Assembly (NCBI RefSeq): GCF_016820515.1 | Contig: NZ_JADHDV010000017.1 | Span: 22,880-86,879 of the forward strand | From: Pseudoxanthomonas beigongshangi | GTDB taxonomy: Bacteria; Pseudomonadota; Gammaproteobacteria; Xanthomonadales; Xanthomonadaceae | Direction of reading: 5' to 3' | DNA length: 64,000 nt | Shown: piece by piece, positions 57,808 to 64,000 of the stretch | How positions within the stretch are numbered: position 1 is the first letter of the stretch | Layout of the letters: each line of letters opens with the position of its first letter | Program-made: the position numbers and the translations under genes | Notes under the pieces: generated by a model | Told to the model about the DNA's origin: nothing | Database searches by the model: none | Seen by the model: the letters and a program-made list of their open reading frames with translations, nothing else

Positions 57808-59106
57808 TCAGTCCACCGAGGGCGGCAGATCCGGCTGGATCATCGCCAGCGTGCGCGCCAGTGCGCCACGTCCGTGTTCGACCAGCGCGCGTCCGTTGTC
57901 GGCCATGCGCTGGCGTTCGATCGGGTCCTCGAGCAGGCGCTGCACGCCGGCCGCCACCGCCTGCGCGTCCTGGCCGACGATCAGCGCATCGGCCTCCCTC
58001 AGCCGCTTGGCGATCTCGACGAAATTGTGCAGGTGCGGACCGGTCACCGCGGGGGTGCCCACCGCGGCCGGTTCCAGCAGGTTGTGGCCGCCGATCGGCT
58101 GCAGGCTGCCGCCGACGAAAGCCACATCCGCGCAGGCGTAGAACGAAGCCAGTTCCCCCAGCGTATCGATGACGAACACGTCGGTATCCGCGGCCGGCCA
58201 GCGCTTCCCGCGACGGGAGGCCGTGCGCAGGTGCGCGGCTTCGGCCGCTTCCTGCACGCGCGGGAAGCGCTCGGGATGGCGCGGCGCCCACAGCAGCAGC
58301 AGATCCGGCCAGCGCGCGCGCAGATGGCGGTGGATCGCCAGCACCGCCGATTCCTCGTCCTCGTGGGTACTGGCCGCGATCCAGACCGGACGCGGGCCGA
58401 CGCTCTCGCGGAAGCCTGCCACGAACCCGTCCAGTCCATCGGGAACACGCACGTCGAACTTGAGGTTGCCGATATCGCGCACCTGTTCCGGATCCGCGCC
58501 GAGCACCACGAACCGGCGCGCATCCGCATCGGATTGCGCGGCGACCCGGCGCAGGGTGCGCAGGGTCCGCGCGATCAACGGCCGCAATACGCTGTAGCCA
58601 CGCAGTGAACGCGCCGACAGGCGACCGTTGAGGATATAGGTCGGTATGTGGCGGTCCTGGCAACCGAACAGCAGGTTGGGCCAGAGCTCGGTTTCCATCA
58701 CCAGGCCGATCGCCGGGCGGTAATGGTCCAGGAAGCGCCCGACGGCGCCGGGCAGGTCGTAGGGCGCGTAGACGTGTTCGACACTGTCGCCCCATAGGGC
58801 GGCGACCCGCTCCGAGCCGGTCGGGGTGATGGTGGTGACCACCCAGCGCAGGTCCGGACGCGCGCGGCGCAAGGCTTCCACCACCGGCGCGGCGGCGTTG
58901 ACTTCGCCCACCGACACCGCATGCAGCCAGATGTCCGCCGGCTCCGGCTTGCGCTCATAACTGCCGAAGCGCTCGTTCCAGCGCTGGAAGTACTCGGCGA
59001 AGCGGAAACCGCGCCAGATCAGGTGGTACACGGTGACGGGCGTCAACAGGTACAGCGCGCCCGAGTACAGGCCACGCAACAAACGCTCGGTGAAGTCCTT
59101 CCGCAT
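57808..59106 (-). CDS. waaA: Kdo transferase WaaA
   Basis: A 432-residue GT30 enzyme that adds 3-deoxy-D-manno-octulosonic acid to lipid IVA at the inner membrane. One N-terminal membrane helix (GALYLLTPVTVYHLI) anchors it. The active-site Glu is E68 in HAVSVGEVNAAAPV. Typical motifs ETELWPN, ILNGRLSARSLRGY and VGGSLQPIGGHNLLEPAA follow. It diverges from the LpxL-type gene at 59141 by 34 nt, coupling two lipid A-core steps around one control region. Confidence 0.96.
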   Translation of the reverse strand: MRKDFTERLLRGLYSGALYLLTPVTVYHLIWRGFRFAEYFQRWNERFGSYERKPEPADIWLHAVSVGEVNAAAPVVEALRRARPDLRWVVTTITPTGSERVAALWGDSVEHVYAPYDLPGAVGRFLDHYRPAIGLVMETELWPNLLFGCQDRHIPTYILNGRLSARSLRGYSVLRPLIARTLRTLRRVAAQSDADARRFVVLGADPEQVRDIGNLKFDVRVPDGLDGFVAGFRESVGPRPVWIAASTHEDEESAVLAIHRHLRARWPDLLLLWAPRHPERFPRVQEAAEAAHLRTASRRGKRWPAADTDVFVIDTLGELASFYACADVAFVGGSLQPIGGHNLLEPAAVGTPAVTGPHLHNFVEIAKRLREADALIVGQDAQAVAAGVQRLLEDPIERQRMADNGRALVEHGRGALARTLAMIQPDLPPSVD

Positions 59107-59140
59107 CGGGAAAGGATAGGTAAGACGCTAGAATTAAGCC

Positions 59141-60058
59141 ATGGCCGCCCCGCAGATGCCCGCCCGCCCCCCGTTTTCCCCACGCCTGTGGCTGAAGTGG
59201 CTTGGCCTGGGTGTCATGGTCGCCGGGGCGCAGTTGCCCTGGCCGGTGCAGCGCGCGCTGGGTGCGTGCATCGGCTGGTTGGCGCCATACCTGGCGCCTT
59301 CGCGCCGGCGCGCGGCGGAGGTCAACCTCGCGCTGTGCTTCCCGGGCATGGACGAGGCGGAGCGGCAGGCATTGCTGAAGGACAGCTTCCAGGCGTTGGG
59401 CGTCGGCCTGTTCGAGTTCGCGCGCGCCTGGTGGGGCTCGATCACGCCGATGCGGCGCGACGTGGTCGTCGAAGGACTGGAACACCTGCAGGCGCTGCGT
59501 GCGCAGGGACGCGGCGTGCTGATGGTGTCCGGGCATTTCATGACACTGGAGATGTGCGGCCGGCTCATCTGCGACCACATCGAACTGGCCGGCATGTACC
59601 GGCGCCACCGCAATCCGGTGTTCGAATGGGCGGTCAAGCGCGGCCGCCTGCGCTATGCCACCCACATGTTCACCAACGACGAGATCCGCGGCGCGGTCCG
59701 TCATCTCAAGCAGGGTGGTTTCCTCTGGTACGCGCCCGACCAGGACATGCGCGGCAAGGACACGGTGTTCGCACCGTTTTTCGGCGTGCCGGCCGCCACC
59801 ATTACGGCCACCCACCAGCTCGCGCGCCTGACCGGATGCGCGGTGGTGCCGTTCTTCCATCGCCGCGAAGGCGGCCGCTACATCCTGCGGGTGGCGCCGC
59901 CGCTGGAGGATTTCCCGTCGCAGGACGCGGTGGCCGACAGCGCGCGCGTCAACGCGCAGATCGAAGCGATGGTGCGGGAAGCGCCCGCGCAGTACCTGTG
60001 GATCCACCGCCGCTTCAAGCGCCAGCCCGAAGGCCGCAGCAAGCGGTACGACCCGTAG
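59141..60058 (+). CDS. lpxL: Lipid A acyltransferase, LpxL/HtrB family
   Basis: A 305-residue lysophospholipid-acyltransferase-family protein that adds a secondary acyl chain to Kdo2-lipid A. The HX4E catalytic motif is H132-F-M-T-L-E137 (VSGHFMTLEMCG). One N-terminal helix (LWLKWLGLGVMVAGAQLPWP) anchors it to the inner membrane. PDQDMRGKDTVFAPFFGVPA and the IHRRFKR tail are typical. A closely spaced ATG at 59156 is possible. Whether it acts as LpxL or LpxM cannot be decided from sequence alone. Confidence 0.9.
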   Translation: MAAPQMPARPPFSPRLWLKWLGLGVMVAGAQLPWPVQRALGACIGWLAPYLAPSRRRAAEVNLALCFPGMDEAERQALLKDSFQALGVGLFEFARAWWGSITPMRRDVVVEGLEHLQALRAQGRGVLMVSGHFMTLEMCGRLICDHIELAGMYRRHRNPVFEWAVKRGRLRYATHMFTNDEIRGAVRHLKQGGFLWYAPDQDMRGKDTVFAPFFGVPAATITATHQLARLTGCAVVPFFHRREGGRYILRVAPPLEDFPSQDAVADSARVNAQIEAMVREAPAQYLWIHRRFKRQPEGRSKRYDP

Positions 60059-60125
60059 TCCGCCTGTAGTCCGCGCAGTCCGGATCAGACACGCCTCGCT
60101 CAGGCCGCGGGACCCGCCAACCGGA

Positions 60126-61463
60126 TCACGCCGCCGGCCCGGATTCCGGCGCGGCCTCGCGGGCCAGCAGGCTACCGGTGTAGAGCGCGGCCAGCATCAG
60201 GGTCAGCCCGCCCCAGAATGTCGAATAGAACGCCAGGTGGGTATTGAACGGGAACACCGTCACCGCCAGCGCCAGCATCGCCGGGCGCGCGCGTTCCTTG
60301 GCCTGCGGGGTGGCATAGCGCCAGGCGCGCCAGGCCAGCGCGGCGCCGGCCAGCCAGAGCAGCAAGCCGATGCCGCCGGTTTCGCTCAGCACTTCCAGCA
60401 CCAGTTGGTGGGCATGCAGCGCGGGACCGTGGCCCCACGCCGGGCGGCCACCGTGCAACGGATCGCAGTCGGGGAACGCCTTGCGGAATCCCCTCACGCC
60501 GACGCCGTTGATCGGTTGTTCCTTGACCATGCACCAGGCCGCGCCCCATATCTGGGTACGTCCGGACAGCGCCATGTCGACGCCGTCCTCGTCGGCGGCC
60601 AGGGCCTGGCTGGTGCGGTCCAGGCGTTCGCGCAGCTGCGGCGAGGACACGCCGAGTGCGACCAGCGCCAGCGCGCCGAAGGCGAATACCGCCAACAGGC
60701 GTTTCCAGCCCAGCAGCGGCAGGCCGGAGAACACCAGCACCAGCGCATAGGTGATCCAGGCGGCGCGCGCGCCGGCCAGGATGATCACCACGCCCACCGC
60801 CGCGGCCGCGGCGACCCATCCGAAGGTTCCCAGCTTCCGGCCCGCGCCGAACAGCACGAACGGGGACAGGCTGGCCAGCACCACGCCCAGCTTGAGGTTG
60901 CAGGGGCCCAGGAAGCCGCTGAGGCGATCCAGCACCGCCACGTCCTCGGCCGTGCACATGGAATGACCACTGGTCAGCTGCTTGAGCTGATCCAGGCTCC
61001 AGAACAAGGGGCTGGTGCCCGACACCGCCTGCAGCAGCGCATCGCAGGTCCATACCGCCACGATGACGGCGAGGCCGCCGAACGTGGTCCGTCGGCCGCG
61101 TTCGTTGGCCACTGCGGCGGCGACCAGCCACAGGAAAGGCAGGTAGCGCAGATCCACCACCGCCTCGCGCAGCGCGCGCGCGGAGTCGACCGCCTCGACG
61201 GCCGAAATCAATTCGGGCAGCCAGTAGGCCAGGAACATCACGCTGGTCAGCGCCCAGGCCGGGTTGCTGAGCAGGCTGGCACTGCCGCGGAAGCGTGCCA
61301 GCAGCAAGCGGACGATGGCCGCCAATGCGCCGAGCACCATCACGCCCTCGGCGAACCCGGGCATCGGCCACAGCGCGACGAACGTCAGCACCCACGCCGG
61401 CGCCCAGCGCCAGCCGTGGGGCGCGTGCTGCGCGTTCTCAGTGATCGGCGAGCTGGCGGTCAT
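60126..61463 (-). CDS. O-antigen ligase/Wzy-like membrane protein
   Basis: A 445-residue multi-span membrane protein with about ten helices and a large periplasmic loop containing QPINGVGVRGFRKAFPDCDP and HAHQLVLEVLSETGGIGLLL, matching the Wzy_C domain of O-antigen ligases (WaaL) and polymerases. The catalytic His in HAHQ fits WaaL. The start overlaps the end of the glycosyltransferase gene by 26 nt. With waaA and an LpxL-type gene close by, a role in attaching O-polysaccharide to lipid A-core is likely, but polymerase activity cannot be excluded. Confidence 0.83.
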   Translation of the reverse strand: MTASSPITENAQHAPHGWRWAPAWVLTFVALWPMPGFAEGVMVLGALAAIVRLLLARFRGSASLLSNPAWALTSVMFLAYWLPELISAVEAVDSARALREAVVDLRYLPFLWLVAAAVANERGRRTTFGGLAVIVAVWTCDALLQAVSGTSPLFWSLDQLKQLTSGHSMCTAEDVAVLDRLSGFLGPCNLKLGVVLASLSPFVLFGAGRKLGTFGWVAAAAAVGVVIILAGARAAWITYALVLVFSGLPLLGWKRLLAVFAFGALALVALGVSSPQLRERLDRTSQALAADEDGVDMALSGRTQIWGAAWCMVKEQPINGVGVRGFRKAFPDCDPLHGGRPAWGHGPALHAHQLVLEVLSETGGIGLLLWLAGAALAWRAWRYATPQAKERARPAMLALAVTVFPFNTHLAFYSTFWGGLTLMLAALYTGSLLAREAAPESGPAA

Positions 61464-62577
61464 GGGCGAGTTCAAGATAGGTGGCGAGCGTGGCGTCCTG
61501 CATCGCACGCAGGGTGTAGGCCGGCATCGTAGCCGCTGAAGGCGACGGATGCGACGCCAGCAGGGATTGTGCCGTCCGCAGCAGCGCTGCTTCGTCGAAT
61601 GGCGGCACCGCGCCCTGCGGTTGCAGTTCCGCCAGCAGTTCGCCGACGCCGCCATGGTCCCAGCCCGCCACCGGACGTCCCACCGACAGCGCTTCGATGA
61701 CGGTGCGACCGAATGCCTCGGGCTTGCGCGACAGTTGCAGCACCAGATCCGACGCCGCATAGGCATCGGCGATGCGTGCGGTCGGTGGCGTGATCACGAG
61801 CGCGTCGCCGAAGCCGCCCTGCCCGGCCTGCCGTTCCAGTTCGCCGATGTACTGCTCGCGACCGGCTTCGCGCGCGCCGGGCATCCACAATCGCGCGTCC
61901 AGTCCCTGCGCGCGCAGCCGGGCAAGCAGCGAGACCGCATCGCCATGCCCCTTCAGCCGCGTCCCGCGGCCGGGCAGCAACAGCAGCGGGCCGTCGCCGG
62001 CCAGGCCCGGGTATTCGCTGGCGAACTCGGCGCGCATCGCCCGATCAGGCCATGCCCGATGTGGGAAGCGTGTCGGATCGATGCCGCGCGGGATAACCCG
62101 CAGCTTGCCGGGATCGGTGCGCGGGTAGTGCGCCAGCACGTAGTCGCGCACGGTTTCCGATACGCAGATCACCCGTTCGCCACGGGTCATGATCGCGCTG
62201 TAGCGACCCGGCGAGTTGAGGCCGTGCACGGTGGTGACGAAGCGCGGGCGCCTCGCGGTGGGCACAGCGCCCAGCGCCTTCCATCCCAGCCACGCCGGAA
62301 GGCGCGAACGGGCGTGCACCAGATCCGGGCGCTCGCGCAGGAACAGATCGCGCAGGGTGCGGACGTGCCGCAGGGTCAGCAACGACTTGCGGCCGATGTC
62401 GAGGGTGATGTGTTCGGCGCCGGACTTTTCCAGCGCGGGTACCAACCGGCCGCCGGCGGAGACGACGATGGCACGATGGCCGGCCCGGACCAGCGCCTCG
62501 GCGATCTCCAGGGTCGATCGCTCCACGCCGCCGGACTCCAGCGCCGGCAGCAGTTGCACCACGGTCAGGCGGGGCAT
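61438..62577 (-). CDS. Glycosyltransferase, GT4-like
   Basis: A 379-residue GT-B fold glycosyltransferase. The N-terminal domain starts VVQLLPALESGGVERSTLEI, typical of the GGVE family. The C-terminal nucleotide-sugar site includes LLLLPGRGTRLKGHGDAVSL and the EX7E-like KPEAFGRTVIEALSVGRPV. It probably builds the lipopolysaccharide core. The ATG at 62577 lies 16 nt after the stop of the zinc-finger protein gene. It overlaps the ligase gene, so both are co-translated. Confidence 0.88.
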   Translation of the reverse strand: MPRLTVVQLLPALESGGVERSTLEIAEALVRAGHRAIVVSAGGRLVPALEKSGAEHITLDIGRKSLLTLRHVRTLRDLFLRERPDLVHARSRLPAWLGWKALGAVPTARRPRFVTTVHGLNSPGRYSAIMTRGERVICVSETVRDYVLAHYPRTDPGKLRVIPRGIDPTRFPHRAWPDRAMRAEFASEYPGLAGDGPLLLLPGRGTRLKGHGDAVSLLARLRAQGLDARLWMPGAREAGREQYIGELERQAGQGGFGDALVITPPTARIADAYAASDLVLQLSRKPEAFGRTVIEALSVGRPVAGWDHGGVGELLAELQPQGAVPPFDEAALLRTAQSLLASHPSPSAATMPAYTLRAMQDATLATYLELAHDRQLADH

Positions 62578-62593
62578 CGCGGCCCGGCCGGAA

Positions 62594-62791
62594 TCAGTCG
62601 GCGAGGACGAAGTGGGAACCGCAGTACGGGCACTGGACTTCGCCGCCCGGCGCATCCTCGATCGGCAGGTACACGCGTGGATGCGAGTTCCACAGCGCCA
62701 TCGACGGCAGCGGGCAGCTCAACGGCAGGTCGGCGCGATGCACGGTGTAGCGCTTCTCGGCGTTGGCGGGCGCGGTGGCGGTCTGGCTCAT
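62594..62791 (-). CDS. CHCC zinc-finger protein
   Basis: A 65-residue protein with metal ligands C26, H37, C54 and C57 (SCPLPS, NSHPRV, QCPYCGSHF), the CHCC zinc-finger arrangement seen in the NDUFS6-like domain family. In bacteria this short family is widespread and its role is undefined. It lies 16 nt upstream of the glycosyltransferase gene and may be co-transcribed with it. Confidence 0.85.
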   Translation of the reverse strand: MSQTATAPANAEKRYTVHRADLPLSCPLPSMALWNSHPRVYLPIEDAPGGEVQCPYCGSHFVLAD

Positions 62792-62878
62792 GGCGGCGAT
62801 GCGATTCGGGGGAACCGGGGAAGTTTACCACCGGTGGGGAAACCGGGCCCGTGCGCGCGCCGCGGACAAGGCCGGCGA

Positions 62879-62914
62879 AAAAAAGAAACGCCGCCCGGCG
62901 GAAACCGGACGGCG
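62879..62914 (-). terminator. Terminator of the YceI gene
   Basis: On the minus strand the stem CGCCGTCCGG/CCGGGCGGCG (one G:U pair, 6-nt loop) at 62889-62914 is followed by TTTCTTTTTT (62879-62888). It lies 46 nt past the YceI stop. This is a convincing intrinsic terminator. Confidence 0.85.
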
Positions 62915-62960
62915 CGGGTGGGCCGGTCGGGGGAGGGAGGGGCACCGGCCCCGGGGAGAC

Positions 62961-63536
62961 TTACTCCTTCGGCACCATCGCTTCGGTGGTGATGCGCAGC
63001 TTCACTTCATCGCTGACCGCCGGCGCGTACTTGCCCACGCCGAATTCGGTGCGGCTGACGGTGGTGGTGGCGTCGAAGCCGATCGCCGCGCGCTTGGCCA
63101 TGGCGTGCTCGCCGGCCTTGTTCAGGGTCACGTCCAGCACCACCGGCTTGGTGATGTCCTTGATGGTCAGGTTGCCGGTGACCTTGAGCTTGCCTTCGCC
63201 GGCGGCTTCCACCTTGGTGCTCTTGAAGGTGGCGGCCGGGAACTTGGCGGCGTCGAAGAAATCGGCGCTGCGCAGGTGCTCGTCGAAATCGGCGACGAAG
63301 CTGTTCAGGCCGGACAGCGGCAGGGTCACCTCGACCTTCGACGCGGACACGTTCTCGGCGTCATAGACGATGGTGCCGTCGGCCTTGCCGAAGTGCGCGC
63401 TCGGGTTGGAGAAGCCGAAGTGGCTCCACTGCGCGATCACGTCGGTGTGGTTGGGGTCGATCTTGTAGGTGACCGGGGCGGCGAACGCGGAACCGGCGAA
63501 CGCGAACAGGGCGGCAATCAACAGGGTCTTGCGCAT
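62961..63536 (-). CDS. YceI-family periplasmic protein
   Basis: A 191-residue exported protein of the YceI lipocalin-like family, which binds isoprenoid lipids in a beta barrel. The signal peptide ends near AFAA (residue 20). The conserved pattern YKIDPNHTDVIAQWSHFGFS, then GKADGTIVYDAENVSASKVEV and KFPAATFKSTKVEA is clear. The ATG at 63536 follows GGAGAT. It is probably monocistronic with its own terminator. The 233 nt upstream (63537-63769) shows no clear element beyond the GTG start of the next gene. Confidence 0.93.
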   Translation of the reverse strand: MRKTLLIAALFAFAGSAFAAPVTYKIDPNHTDVIAQWSHFGFSNPSAHFGKADGTIVYDAENVSASKVEVTLPLSGLNSFVADFDEHLRSADFFDAAKFPAATFKSTKVEAAGEGKLKVTGNLTIKDITKPVVLDVTLNKAGEHAMAKRAAIGFDATTTVSRTEFGVGKYAPAVSDEVKLRITTEAMVPKE

Positions 63537-63769
63537 GGTGGAATCTCCGGGGGTGGTGGTCAGTCGAATACGTCAGGCTTCGTCAAGGCGGGGTCGAGGC
63601 GGGCGACATGACCGACGGCCGGCGGAAGACCCGGGGAAAAGGTTCATCCGAAAGGAGGCGGGATCGGGCACGTCGGATTCGCCCGACCGCGCGAATCACA
63701 ACCCGGCCAGTGTAGAGTGTCCCGACTTTGGCGATCATCCGGCTGCTCCGGAACGGATTGTTTTGACAG

Positions 63770-64000
63770 GTGGAACAAACAGACCGCCCCACCCTGCTTT
63801 CCGACCGCCTCTGGACCCTCACTGACGGCCATGCGGGCAACGTCCGCCAGGCGTCGGCCCTGGCCGGCGCGTTGGAGGCGGCACCGCACGAGGCACTGGT
63901 CCTGCGGACGAGCGCGCCCTGGCGCTGGTGGGCGCCCCGGCGGCTGCCCGGGGACACGGGTGCGTTCGGGTCCGCGTTCCGGGCCGCGCTGGCCGCCCCC
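63770..64000 (+). CDS. ELM1-family putative glycosyltransferase, N-terminal part (cut by window edge)
   Basis: The first 77 codons from GTG 63770, beginning MEQTDRPTLLSDRLWTLTDG. The segment WTLTDGHAGNVRQASALAGAL is the hallmark of the mitochondrial fission ELM1/COG3660 family, whose bacterial members are putative GT-B glycosyltransferases, often in xanthomonads near LPS genes. The reading frame stays open to the edge. No strong Shine-Dalgarno sequence is seen, so the start is tentative. It is separated from the YceI gene by 233 nt on the opposite strand. Confidence 0.8.
   Translation, partial: MEQTDRPTLLSDRLWTLTDGHAGNVRQASALAGALEAAPHEALVLRTSAPWRWWAPRRLPGDTGAFGSAFRAALAAP

Overview
The window reads as chromosomal DNA of a high-GC gammaproteobacterium of the Xanthomonadaceae/Lysobacteraceae type (Xanthomonas, Pseudoxanthomonas, Luteimonas or Lysobacter relatives). 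Supporting signs are the gene order ilvC-ilvG-ilvM-ilvA-leuA-leuC-leuD-leuB, the pcm-like/tolC/waaA neighbourhood, an ELM1-type glycosyltransferase, and the heavily G/C-biased third codon positions. I see no rRNA, tRNA, CRISPR array, insertion sequence, integrase or prophage gene. The dominant content is core metabolism, interrupted by one accessory-looking catabolic region.

Layout. 1-6.5 kb: a high-affinity potassium uptake operon read on the minus strand (outer-membrane porin, kdpF, kdpA, kdpB, kdpC, kdpD; kdpD runs off the left edge). 6.6-22.4 kb: a minus-strand catabolic region with a TonB-dependent receptor, secreted serine hydrolase, ribokinase-like kinase, a glycosidase-like/FGE-like fusion protein, a GH127 family glycosidase, a class III CoA-transferase, a LysR regulator, a mutarotase-like/sodium symporter fusion, a CitE-type CoA-ester lyase and a 2-keto-3-deoxygluconate-type kinase. 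This is the most unusual part of the window. 22.5-31.7 kb: small secreted, EF-hand, membrane and lipoprotein genes, plus a lytic transglycosylase, inorganic pyrophosphatase and an ion-channel-like protein with an altered selectivity filter. 31.7-36.4 kb: thiC behind a TPP riboswitch, a BCCT transporter and a PhnD-like binding protein.

36.4-47.5 kb: branched-chain amino acid biosynthesis. ilvD faces left. A single plus-strand operon ilvC-G-M-A-leuA-C-D-B begins with a clear transcription attenuator: a 38-codon leader peptide containing the run ILVVVLI, followed by a mutually exclusive antiterminator/terminator pair. The operon ends in a UUCG-loop terminator.

47.6-56.5 kb: a small membrane protein, an Asp/Glu racemase family protein, a small tyrosine phosphatase, then an RND efflux pair on the minus strand diverging from its TetR-type regulator. 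Next come a PCMT-like methyltransferase and the TolC-type outer-membrane channel, so all parts of a tripartite pump are close together. 56.5-64 kb: lipopolysaccharide functions (waaA, an LpxL-type acyltransferase, an O-antigen-ligase-like protein, a glycosyltransferase, and a truncated ELM1 protein at the right edge), with a second class III CoA-transferase, a CHCC zinc-finger protein and a YceI protein among them.

The best candidates for something undescribed are the 6.6-22.4 kb catabolic region, in particular the fusion protein at 9868-12054. Its C-terminal formylglycine-generating-enzyme fold lacks the catalytic cysteines. Substrate assignments there are inference only.
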